Shown: positions 32,500-43,046 of the stretch, piece by piece
Numbering within the stretch: the first letter of the stretch is position 1
Layout: each line of letters starts with the position of its first letter
Origin: Labyrinthula sp. Ha
Lineage: Eukaryota; Sar; Bigyra; Labyrinthulida; Labyrinthulaceae
Assembly: GCA_015227615.1 (NCBI GenBank)
Contig: JAALGZ010000002.1
Span: 1,984,001 to 2,048,000 of the forward strand
Direction: 5' to 3'
Length of the DNA: 64,000 nt
Program-made: the position numbers and the translations under genes
Notes under the pieces: model-generated
The model's database searches: none
The model's input: only the letters and a program-made list of their open reading frames with translations
What the model was told of the DNA's origin: nothing

Positions 32500-35221
32500 T
32501 CTAGAACAAGTTAGCGTTCCGTATTATTAAGAGAGTAAGCCATTACGTTATGTGGAAGCCAATATAATTTAATCTTCCTCAACAAAGTAAACATTAAATA
32601 AACGGTAGAGAATCATTTGAGTAAGAACTATAGCAACATTAGGCATAATTATAAAAGCAAAAGCTTACCAAAATTATAATGTTTTTAAATACTCAGGGTT
32701 CTAAAGTCATTCAAGAAAAGGTATAGTCAGTATATGTGGCTTTTTTCCGATGGAGACATTAAGGTTTATGAACAGAATCATTTGAACCAATGTGTGTCTA
32801 TTCTAAATAATATCTGTTCTAGAGTAATGAAATGAAAAAAATATTAAAGTTAAATACATCTTCCAAAGGGTCTATTGTTGCCAAATTCAAAAACGTCGCA
32901 CTGGACATTTATACTTACAATAACGACGGTGCAAGGAATAAAAGTAAGCAAGTTGACTCATAAACACGGAAACTTTTAGAAGTTGTGTACATATGCTTGG
33001 TTCATCCATTTTTGTGAAAGCGTGACAAAAATGTTACTAGTAAGAAAAAATTTTCAGGAAAGAATAATGAAAGGAATAAATAATTTAGAAAAAAGTTTGC
33101 TATAATAACAGGTTTGACACAATAATTGAATGTTCTGAAAATGAGTAGAGAACATGATAAAAGATTGCTCCAAATAAGCAATTTGGGTAATTAATGTTAA
33201 GATATAATAACATATGACATAGAAGATTGAAATTTGTTGTTCTCCGGCTAAGTTTCAAGATTTTTTTCGCTGCACAGGGACGAAATGAATATAATTATCC
33301 ATGATCGGAAGCTGCTTCATACATTTTTTAAATACAACTAGTTGTTGTAAGGATGTATTTTAGATACTTATTTACCTCTATTTATTATCTCTCTTCTTGT
33401 AGGCATTACCCTCGAAGGATAATTGCAATTTGATGAGGTAGAACATTGAAAAAAAGTAATGGTGTTCTTCCGCAAAAAGCTTTCCCCAAGTTGCCTGGCT
33501 CTTCGTGGGCTGAGGTTGAGATATAATCTTGATTATAAATTTCCTACTTCTACTAGTTCCGAAAACTGCAAAGATCCTCTTTTCTTCCATTGAAAATGTC
33601 CTACAGCCTTGAATTAGCAAACGTCAAAAACATGCGATTCCATACAGGGTGGGGAGAGCTATTTAGCCTCCGATGTGAGCAAAATAATTCTCTAATTGCT
33701 TCTTTTGTAAATTTTGTGAACGAGTGTAAATCTATAGAAAAAAACAATAGTCAGTATAAAACAGATTCTCTCAAACAAATTGTTCCTACCATTGTTTCTT
33801 GTTTAGTTCTTATGTTAGTCTTAGACATGTGTATATACATGGCTTCTCCAAGGTAGTTTTTGACTAAAATGTCTTCGATTAGCCTTTAAAAACTAATCGC
33901 ATCTCGCTTATTGCTAGAATCATAAGTCTATAGCATATGTACATGGCCTTATCTACAATAGAATAGCGGGAAAATATCGCAAGTTAAAAAAGTATTATGG
34001 AAAAGAGTTTTTTAACACTAACACTTTGCATTACCCCTAGTATTGAACGAAATATATATTGCTTAGTAGTCGATGGTAAACTCTAGGTTGTGAAACATAA
34101 GTGCATAAAGCTCTTTAGGATAGACATTGCGCTTCATTGAATAAATTCGAACCCATTTACAGGTTCATATCTCTCTGTTTAACTTAAGTACAGGAGCAAA
34201 GACTACAATATTTCGTCAGCGCATGAGCAAGCTATCAAATTTTAAAAGAGCTTAAGCTCTATAGGATAATTTAGTCTTGATGAAATGACTGTAAGCCACT
34301 TGCTAGTGATACTTCAGCTTTAGCTTGTAACATTTCTCTCCTTAATGTAACAGCAAGAGCACAGCTATGAAGTTAGAATTAATTCCACTGGGAGAAGAAT
34401 TACAGTATGGTCTTTCCGCTTCTTTATGGCAATTATACGCTACTACATCCAAAGGAACCTCCAAATAATTATAATGAATAACAGTATTAGGCAAGAGAAC
34501 CATAAAGGGAGAAAAGCCATGCCCTTACCTCAGTTATTGCTTTCAACAGGCAAGCTATACCCTTCCTATTTTAAGCAAGGAATTTTGTTCCCTTAGACTT
34601 CAATGCATAACTTCAATTTAACATGAAGAAATTAAAAGATAAACTGGATTTTTAATGGTCTAAACCAAGTTATTGGGAGTTCTTGTTCAGGCCATAGTGT
34701 CCACCAAGACTCGTAAAAAGCGCATTCCTTTTGAGCTGATTCTAACACACAATCTATTAACAATTTGCACATTTTTTCCGTTGTATGATATAATTTATAT
34801 GTGTTTTCAAGTTAATTTAGTTCTACCATCTATTAACCTTGATTTGGTTACTATGTCGTATATATAGGCTACACCCGTTGCCAATAGCATAATGTACATA
34901 CTACCAATAATACCGCGTGCAAGAATGGCAATCTTAGGAATTATTAAAGTTTAGTTAAATTGATTTTTGAATCTTTAATATTAATATTAGCCTCTGGAGT
35001 CAGTTTACAGTGTCAGTTTTTGCAGTAGAAACTAGAAGAGCAGTTTGCAACAGTGCCTAACTGAGGAATTTAAGTGTTAATATTTAATTTCGACGAAAAG
35101 AAAAAGCTCTAATCTTAACCTTCATCCTAACAATATAAATGATTACTGGTCAGGAAGTCTTATTTAATACTTTGATATAACAAGTAACACCCAATGTATT
35201 TCATCTTGATAAAAGTTTCTC

Positions 35222-35295
35222 TGACAACGGTGGGGTTCGAACCCACGAAAATGGGGTCTTAAATCCCACGCCTTAGACCACTCGGCCACGTTGCC
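35222..35295 (-). tRNA. tRNA-Leu (anticodon UAA), compact variable loop
   Basis: A full cloverleaf can be drawn. The acceptor stem is GGCAACG paired with CGTTGTC (one G-T pair). The D arm GCCGAGTGGTCTAAGGC is of the kind typical of Leu and Ser tRNAs. The anticodon loop is TTTAAGA, with anticodon TAA. The T arm is GTGGG-TTCGAAC-CCCAC. The internal A box (TGGCCGAGTGG) and B box (GGTTCGAACCC) are near consensus, and a TTTT terminator follows within about 12 nt. Odd points: the innermost anticodon-stem pair is A-C, and the variable region is only 5 nt, whereas tRNA-Leu normally has a long variable arm. It lies 99 nt upstream of the ATP10 gene on the opposite strand. Confidence 0.88.
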
Positions 35296-35394
35296 TTTAT
35301 GTGTAGTACCATATCTACATAGCTTTATATAAGACATTTCCTTTAGCTAAAGAAACGACGCTAGTTAGTAACATAAACAACAACCATACTCAAA

Positions 35395-36118
35395 ATGATA
35401 CACTACTTTAAAAATAGATCTCTTAACATTCGCCCCTTTTATTCTATTCAATATTTTCAATTATCTCTTCAATTTCGCCAATTTTCATCAACCAATTTCA
35501 AACAAACAGAAAAACAACAACGAGTTGAACGGCGTAGGGAAATTCAACAAGAAATGAGAGATAGAGTTGCAAAAGGACCTTTCTATAAGCGTACGCAAAT
35601 ATTTTATTTCATATGTAGATAACCAAGACATAAAATCTCTAAAGGAAGGTGATAAGCCCTTTAAGACTGAAATTATCGAAACAAAGCCTAGACCCTTCTC
35701 TGGTATTCTGCTTGAAAAACTAGACAAAGAGTTTCTTTCAATTCATACCAACACAGTTTTATGTTTTGGATTCAATGCTCTAAGTTTCGATATGCTGAAG
35801 TTATGGATACCAGCTATTATTGCAGCAGATGCTAAGTTCATTCAAGTCTCTGTTGTAGAAAATTGGTTGTTCAATAAATTTTCGTTCATGATTCGTTCCA
35901 GTTTACAAAATCAGATATCGGAGAAGTTACATGATAAAACCTGTTTGTATTTTGGCTCCTTCGCTGATTACAAGCATGAACTCGGCATTGAAACTACTCT
36001 TTTACCTTATGTGTACTTGATAGATGCAGAAGGTTCTATTAGGTTTAGAGGTTGCGGCAAACCTGATGAAACCGATCTTACTTTATTGAAAGCAGCAGTT
36101 AAAACATACCAGGAATGA
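35395..36118 (+). CDS. ATP10: ATP10-like mitochondrial ATP synthase assembly factor
   Basis: Two exons (35395-35590 and 35619-36118) are joined by a 28-nt intron (GTACGC to TGTAG), giving 231 residues. ATP10 helps assemble the Fo part of the mitochondrial ATP synthase, acting at the inner membrane with subunit 6. The C-terminal signature YVYLIDAEGSIRFRGCGKP matches the family's YVFLVDxxGRIRWxGxG. The N-terminal 35 residues are rich in Arg, Ser, Phe and Gln and lack acids, as in a mitochondrial presequence. The basic Glu/Arg stretch that follows (about 40-60) is also common in the family. The gene converges on the cysteine desulfurase gene with 62 nt between the stops; both products are mitochondrial. 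Confidence 0.87.
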
Positions 36119-36180
36119 AAAAATTTGTTCTAGGATCTCAAAATTGTTTCAAAACTTAGGCAGAATGAATAAGGCTTGGT

Positions 36181-37524
36181 CTAGTGGTCTTGTGTCCATT
36201 GAATTGTTTTAAGGTCAATTCCATCCTGGATCATCTCCCAGAGGGGACTCATTTCTCTTAGTCTGTTTACATTTTTGACTACTTCATCAACCACAAAGTC
36301 CACTTCCTCTTCAGTTGTGAATCTTCCAATTCCAAATCTAATTGAAGTATGAGCATTTTCTTCATCGACACCAATGGCTCGAAGCACATAACTTGGTTCA
36401 AGGCTTGCACTTGTACAAGCGGATCCACTGCTAACGCTCATGGACTTTAGAGCCATCAGCAAACTTTCTCCTTCGACGCCAGCAAAAGATAAATTTATGC
36501 ATCCTGGGTACCTCTCGGTAACTTTGTCTGATCCATTAATTGTTACATGCTCCAGCTGACCTTGAATCCCATCAAGTAACTTTTGCGACAGGCGAGAAAC
36601 GTGCATCATATCTTTACTCAATTCCTGCTCACAAAGTTCCGCAGCTTTTCCCATCCCAACACAAAGAAAAGGCGCCAAGGTTCCGCTTCTTAATCCTCTC
36701 TCCTGGCCACCTCCTGAGAACAAAGGTTCAACTCTAACCCTGGGCTTCCTCTGCACATAGAGCGCTCCAATACCCTTAGGTCCGTACATTTTATGGCTGG
36801 AGATCGACATTAAGTTTATATTCATCTGCTTCACATCAAGGGGCATTTTTCCAGCCATTTGAGCGCAATCAGAATGAAAAAACACTTTATGCTCTTTACA
36901 CAACTGACCAATTTTTTCCAAAGGCTGAACAACTCCAATTTCATTATTAACCCCCATAATGCTCACCAAAGAAGTGTTTTGTCCATTTTCTTCCAACGTT
37001 TTTTCTAGAAGTCTTAAATCAATTAACCCGCTTGTTTCAACTGGCAGAAATGTTACGTCAAATCCTCTGGATTGAAGCCAACGACAGGAGTCTAACACAC
37101 ACTTGTGCTCTGTCTGTGTTGTAATTATATGTTTCTTCCTGTTCTGGTAGAACATAGCAACACCTTTAATCGCAATGTTGTTTGATTCTGTGGCTCCCGA
37201 GGTGAAGACAACTTCCTTTGGAGAAGCTCCAATCAAGGAGGCTATCTTAGCTCGGGCTTTTTCCACTGCGTCTTCTGTTTCAAATCCATGCTCGTGGGTT
37301 CTACTATGAGGATTTCCATAAGCATATGTCAAATAAGGCATCATCGAGTCAACAACACGAGGATCTACTGGAGTCGTTGCTTGATAATCCATATAAACCG
37401 GCATTTCCTTCCCAGGATTTTGCATAAAGTCTGGTCCATGTGGATGTGTGAAAGCAGGTTGAGAGAAAGAGCGCCTTTGAATCCCAACTGAACGTCTTAT
37501 GGATACTGAACGAAGAATTTTCAT
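36181..37524 (-). CDS. NFS1: Mitochondrial cysteine desulfurase
   Basis: An intronless 447-residue protein. NFS1 takes sulfur from cysteine, using pyridoxal phosphate, for Fe-S cluster assembly and tRNA thiolation. The PLP lysine is Lys245 in [10 protein letters not shown] and the catalytic cysteine is Cys370 in [15 protein letters not shown] at 111-116 and the C-terminal IQWTQ are also typical; the latter interacts with scaffold partners in known complexes. The N-terminus (residues 1-25, Arg- and Ser-rich, no acids) looks like a mitochondrial presequence. Length is normal. The stop codon is TAG, which shows that TAG acts as a stop in this genome. A TTTGGCCAGAAAGCCAAA sequence lies about 25-45 nt upstream of the start. 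Confidence 0.97.
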   Translation of the reverse strand: MKILRSVSIRRSVGIQRRSFSQPAFTHPHGPDFMQNPGKEMPVYMDYQATTPVDPRVVDSMMPYLTYAYGNPHSRTHEHGFETEDAVEKARAKIASLIGASPKEVVFTSGATESNNIAIKGVAMFYQNRKKHIITTQTEHKCVLDSCRWLQSRGFDVTFLPVETSGLIDLRLLEKTLEENGQNTSLVSIMGVNNEIGVVQPLEKIGQLCKEHKVFFHSDCAQMAGKMPLDVKQMNINLMSISSHKMYGPKGIGALYVQRKPRVRVEPLFSGGGQERGLRSGTLAPFLCVGMGKAAELCEQELSKDMMHVSRLSQKLLDGIQGQLEHVTINGSDKVTERYPGCINLSFAGVEGESLLMALKSMSVSSGSACTSASLEPSYVLRAIGVDEENAHTSIRFGIGRFTTEEEVDFVVDEVVKNVNRLREMSPLWEMIQDGIDLKTIQWTQDH

Positions 37525-40500
37525 TTCTTTGGATGTTTTCCCGATTTTGGCTTTCTGGCCAAATTAGCCGATATATCCGTTGTAAAAAAGAACTCGGATT
37601 TGTAAAAGAAAAAGACTTAAAAGATGACTGAAAAAGCTTGTTTCTTCACTTTGCAAATATATCATTCATCTTAGAAATAAACTGATATTTTAAGAACTTT
37701 AAGTTTAAGATTTTTTACTACACATGAAAGCGAAAAAGAAACTACTTAAGCGTAGAATAGTGTTAAGATGACAAGTGCTTCAACTGGTGAATTCAATTAC
37801 TATCCTGATATCATTTTGCTAGTTAAGGAAGTCAAGAACTACCTAAGAATCCTTACAATATAATTTTCTTTTTCCTAAGCAAATACTACATACATACAAA
37901 ATTTTTAAGTACCCACTTATCGATTAGAGTGTTATGTAAAGGTTAGATTAGACAGGACTCCAGGCATGCAAAAAAATTTCTTTCACATGGATAAATAAAT
38001 TGTTTATACATTTCGTTAGTTTTAAGCAATACAATTTTTATTTTTTCTTAATTAAATTCTTAGTGTTGTTCTCTTGGAATATGCTTATCATCTTAAAGGT
38101 TCTAAGAAACAAAAGGTATTACCCCTAAGCTCTGGTGTAGATCTTGGTATATTAGGCATTGCGCTCTGTAAAGGCAATCTTTGACCAGATTCAAAACATT
38201 TCTTAAAACCTTTTATTTAGAATTAAGTTGCTTTTGTACCTAATGGTTGTTTTGTTTTCTGTTTTCATATCTCCACCCACCTCCCGCAATTTTGTTACAA
38301 TTTCTACCTATGGGACAGTAAAAAGTTTTCTAGAACTAATTACAATTCAACAATATAATATTATTCGGTGAGGTATTTTTGCTATTCGAAAATATGAACT
38401 AAATTTCTATAGTCACATGTAACACTTATAAAAAAAATCAAGACTATGCCTTAGCTTTAGTGCCTCACAGGTTCTATAGATATTAACTAGAACATATTAG
38501 AATCTTTTCCTCACAATATACGTCTATAAAAGATAAAAATTTAATTTTTATACAGTAGTTTCAATGCATATCCACTTCTTATACGAAGAATTTGAATTTA
38601 ACACTATTTTACAAAAAGTCTAGAAAAAAACTGCGTGGACTTCCAACCCCGAAATGAGAGGAAAACAATATTGCATTGGAGGCAAAAATTTCAAGCTTTG
38701 AATCAGGTAAAATTTACACCTTATCATGGTGCCTTGCTCTATCAATGGACTGAAAAATATTTTTCGCAATGAACAGCTTGTTTAACTTCGTATGATTCGT
38801 TTTCGAGTGTACATTCTCCGCTCAGATGACCTATCAAGGCATTTCTACAGTAAGCTATTCAGAATCATATATTTAGGCTGATTTACACTGGCTAATGTCA
38901 TATCTTATCTACCAAGCTGAGTGAACTATTTATCCGTACACCACATTTCCTCAGTTCGCTGCATTTTTTTTTGAAAGTATTAAAATGAACCTAAAATTGG
39001 GGGTAGCTGACCTGTCCTTTTACACTTTAACCAGCGTTACTATCTCAAAGTAACAAACGCTTAGAGGCAATATATAATAAGTTATTCCATATTTGTTTTA
39101 GACTTCTCAAAGCTTAGTTTATATTAACATACTCCCGGACCATAAAAATATGAACAATTTGCCAATAATTCTTATTTTTGCCCTTAATTAACAGAAATGA
39201 CATATTTAACTTGTATATACTGGAAATGAATCTGGGATCATTACAATCTGCATCCGAGTTTTTTATCCATGACACATTGAGGGAATTAAAGTAACTTCTT
39301 TCGCATGCTCTATGCAAGGTTTATGATGCTCGATTCCACAATTTAAGAACTAATCTCAAGTATTTTATCCAATGAAGTAAGGTGAATTCATTTTCTTTCC
39401 AGTCTATAGTTTTCACTCTGAGTGCCTATGTTAATATGTTGGATATCTTTCTTTAAAATAGATAATTTATGTGCAGGTTAGATGTGGGTGGATATCTCAG
39501 AAATAGTTTAACCTTGCGAATTTATCTATGACTCTTGACGGAATACGGGAAATTGATAACGTCTAAGCAACTTAAATATTTATAGTTGCTATCAATCAAA
39601 TATAATAATGGTGATATTCTTCATGAATGTATAGTGCTATCTGGCTGTTTAGTTGATATTAAAAAGCATAATCCTCCTGTGTTAATGAATGGATTTAATG
39701 TGAACACTTTATTCTTCTACAGACCTGATGAACAACTATGGTCAATTTGAGATCTTTGAAGCCAAAACTGCAATAGTCTTGTTTTTTCAACTGTAATTTA
39801 CGGAGTTACAGAGACGTTATTAATTATCTTCTGTTTAGAATTCGCCCTCAACATGTTAGAAGGCGCTCTTTGCGCGTAACTACGACAACTGCCCCCGGGA
39901 ATTTAACACTGGAATGGGTTTATAAAATGAGGATTACTCTATCTATCTGTTTTTTAGGCTTCATAGCTTTGTAGAACGTTCTGAGATACCCTTCTTGCAT
40001 TATTAGGCCCTTTTGTTATTTGATTCTGATGGAAAGTTCTTCTTAGCTATTTCTCTCTTGTCTATTGGAACTATCACGTACAAGTTAATTGTCCAAAATA
40101 CAGTCTATATAAAAATTTCTTGCAAAGGATCGAAGGATATTTTAGTTACTTCACCAATATTCTGATATATTGATATTAAGGGTCACATGACCGGAAATAG
40201 GTTCATACAGGCTGTACTGATGGAGTCTGTGCAAAAATTACTTAAATTTCTGTGGTTTCTTAGAATTTCTAGCTAGAGACATATTCTTGAATAGAAGTTA
40301 AAATGAGTTTAAGTTTGTTTACCATGTTTAAACAAAACGTTCAACTCAATCCAAAAATATTTGTGTTTTTTTGTTGCCTTTTGGTATGGTGACATTTGGA
40401 AATTATGTTCCAGAAATTGCGTTAAAACTTATTTATCAACAGATCAGGTTAAAAATTGAACAGCTAAGCAGTCAAACCTATCTAAAAAGATGATATGCTG

Positions 40501-41420
40501 TTGAAAAAGTCATACTGAGAGCATTTTAACCATATAAGGCTATTTCTGACCCTTTAGTATAACTGAGGATGTTTCGAAGCTTTTCTTGAACTGCAAAAAC
40601 TTTGAGAAGAATTCATATAAGACCATGAAATTACAGCAGCATCATTATATTGAAAAGAATGAGTATATACTAATATTTTCTGTTCTCAGATTAAACGAGG
40701 TTATTGTACTGACCCTGTTAGTACATAAATCCAACAATAGAAAAACTTTGCTGAATACATAGAATAACTTATATTACATAAACTATCCCTGAATACAAAT
40801 ATTATTTTGGCTGCTTCAAATACAAGATTCCAAAATCTATTTCCAGGAATTCTTTTTTTCTCGATTTAAGTTTTGCCACCTATCTTATCTTTAAAAATAC
40901 CTTGTTGTAGGTAGAATTCATTTGACCATTGATTATGAAACTGCTGTGGAGCAAATTATAATTAGTCCCAATAATTCACACTCCCAGGCCTACCAAAGTA
41001 AGTATTTGTTCTTGTCATGTACTATAATAACTAATACTTGATTTACATGTTATTATCATTCCCGTTATCAGAGTTGAACTCTTTCTCTTAATCACCAGCT
41101 TTAAGTGTTTGCCATAAATAGTGTGTTCAATGGCATCTTCTTCAATCTTCTGCGTAGATACTTATTAAGTTAACTCTATTCAAAGTCATTTAACAAAATA
41201 CTTTGTCAGAATTGGAAAACTCAGTAAGACCGTAAATATAGCTAAGGCCACAGAGCCCATTGTAGTATAAGTCCTACGCTGGTATCGTTCGTGCCACGTC
41301 AGCAAAATTAATAACTTATCACTCAAAAAAAACGGGAAGATTAAACTGCATCCTTTATCGCTTAGATTTGAAACTGAAGCCAGGAAATCGTTTAAAGTGC
41401 AAGAACATTAGAGGTAGATA
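37525..41420. other. Intergenic, no gene seen
   Basis: AT-rich sequence with only short frames. A TGCCACGTCA element lies at 41292-41301, in front of the P450 gene. Nothing else is supported. Confidence 0.55.
41292..41301 (+). promoter_or_regulatory. TGCCACGTCA element upstream of P450
   Basis: Third copy of the 10-mer, 120-129 nt upstream of the P450 ATG and in the same orientation as the gene, as at the lipase. It may be a bZIP-type site shared by a small regulon; this is inferred from sequence identity and position. Confidence 0.4.
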
Positions 41421-43046
41421 ATGAAGCTTTCTATATTGGATAAAATAAAGATTTTTTTAAAGTTTAGTGTAGCTGTGGCTACTTCCTACGCTGCGCTTAG
41501 AATTGTAGAGGTCTACTTGTATTGGCGAAAAAATGTATCTGCGCTAAAGCAGATTGAAGCAACATCAAAGACGACAAAATTTTGCAGTGAGTTAGGAGGT
41601 ACTCCATTTTCATTAGCCACAAACTGGGCAAACAATTTAACCACAATTCACGACTACAGGTTCTCATTGTTCAAGAAGTATTCAAACAACTTTACCAATG
41701 GCGTCAAGACCATTGGAGCATGTGGAGTTATGTTTAACTTTACTCCAATCTTATTTACCACCGACTCATCTATTGTGAAACATGTATTTAAAGATAAGTT
41801 GAATATTTACTTGAGGTTGGATTTTGGTCAATTTGAAGGTTTTGGCAAGAGTTTAGTGACTATTGATCACGGACCTTATGCTCAAGATAAAGGAAAACTT
41901 TTTAGTTTTCAAAGAAAAACAGGAGCAAAGCTTTTTTCAAAAAATAATTTGCACGGATTCGCAGCACAAGCAATGCTAAAACACCTCAAACATCTTGAAA
42001 ATGCTTTGCTAGTGAAAACAAATAATGGACAAATCAAAGAGTTCCAAATGAAGAAAAATATTGTAAATTATACTTTGCGTACTATTGGTGAAGTTGGATT
42101 TGGGCACGAGTTTCGAAGTGATGAAGAAGTTTTTGATTTTAGTAAGACTTGGGAAAATTTCTTTCACTTAATGGTTCAGTCTTTGCTTAATCCACTATGG
42201 AATAAAAAGCATGCAAAATATTTCATTCCATCAAAAATAAATTTCTTAAGACAAAAGGAGAAAATTGATAAAATATTGTATGAAATCATAGATAAGAATA
42301 TGTTACAAGATCAAGCAGCCCGGAGCACTAAAGGCGATATGCTCTCGTTGTTCATGAATGCTGCTGAAGGAACTGAGTTCTTTACGAGAACTATGCTTCG
42401 AGATTTTTCCATAATCTTTTTGGCTGGTGGAGCAGATACTTCACTTCATACTTTATCTTATTTATTCTATGTTCTGTCAAAAGATCAAAATCTTCAAGTT
42501 AAATTACGAGCAGAAATCTTGAAGTTTTCGAAATATGATGCAAAAACTACAGATTTTGATATTAATCTTGATGCAATGAAAGAATGTAAGCTGCTTGATG
42601 GCGTTTTATTTGAGGTTTTAAGACTGTATGGACCAGTTACGTTTAATGGGAGAAAATGTGTAAAGGATGATATTTTACCTGATGGAACTTTTGTAGAAAA
42701 AAATACTACTATTTTATATGACCACTATGCTATGGGTCGTGATCCCACTAGGTATGAAAATCCACTGGAGATTATACCTGAGAGATGGATGTCAGATGAT
42801 CGAGAAACAGAAACATTTAGTTCATTTGAATTGCCGGCTTTTGGGGCAGGAAACAGGATTTGTATTGGGAGACATCTTGCTATGCAGGAAGTGAAAATGT
42901 TTGTTTGTTTTATACTTACGAAATATGAGTTTGAGTTATCAGAGAAAGAAAAGCAAGTGCTGAAAACTCAAGAAGCGCTGTATGGAGTGAATGAGTTCCA
43001 TAACTATCAAGCCGATTTATTGCTTGATTTAAAGGAAAGGTTCTAA
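41421..43046 (+). CDS. Cytochrome P450 monooxygenase
   Basis: An intronless 541-residue protein, normal for a microsomal P450. An N-terminal hydrophobic segment (about 10-25) would anchor it in the ER. The I-helix oxygen-activation motif is AGGADTS at 335-341, the K-helix ExxR is E398-x-x-R401, and the heme-binding loop is FGAGNRICIG with Cys481 as the iron ligand. The stretch between K helix and heme (…YAMGRDPTRYENPLEIIPERW…) resembles the CYP86/CYP94/CYP4 type, many of which hydroxylate fatty acids, but the substrate cannot be assigned. It needs an NADPH reductase that is not in the window. A TGCCACGTCA element lies upstream. No neighbour is near enough to hint at a pathway. Confidence 0.95.
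   Translation: MKLSILDKIKIFLKFSVAVATSYAALRIVEVYLYWRKNVSALKQIEATSKTTKFCSELGGTPFSLATNWANNLTTIHDYRFSLFKKYSNNFTNGVKTIGACGVMFNFTPILFTTDSSIVKHVFKDKLNIYLRLDFGQFEGFGKSLVTIDHGPYAQDKGKLFSFQRKTGAKLFSKNNLHGFAAQAMLKHLKHLENALLVKTNNGQIKEFQMKKNIVNYTLRTIGEVGFGHEFRSDEEVFDFSKTWENFFHLMVQSLLNPLWNKKHAKYFIPSKINFLRQKEKIDKILYEIIDKNMLQDQAARSTKGDMLSLFMNAAEGTEFFTRTMLRDFSIIFLAGGADTSLHTLSYLFYVLSKDQNLQVKLRAEILKFSKYDAKTTDFDINLDAMKECKLLDGVLFEVLRLYGPVTFNGRKCVKDDILPDGTFVEKNTTILYDHYAMGRDPTRYENPLEIIPERWMSDDRETETFSSFELPAFGAGNRICIGRHLAMQEVKMFVCFILTKYEFELSEKEKQVLKTQEALYGVNEFHNYQADLLLDLKERF

Larger units (their letters stand above)
30003..35221. other. Intergenic with promoter element and coding relic
   Basis: Contains the TGCCACGTCA element at 30346-30355, a weakly coding-like stretch at about 30440-30600 (plus strand), and a stronger broken relic at 31737-32499, listed separately. 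From 32.5 to 35.2 kb I see only AT-rich sequence with short open frames and no supported gene. Confidence 0.5.
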
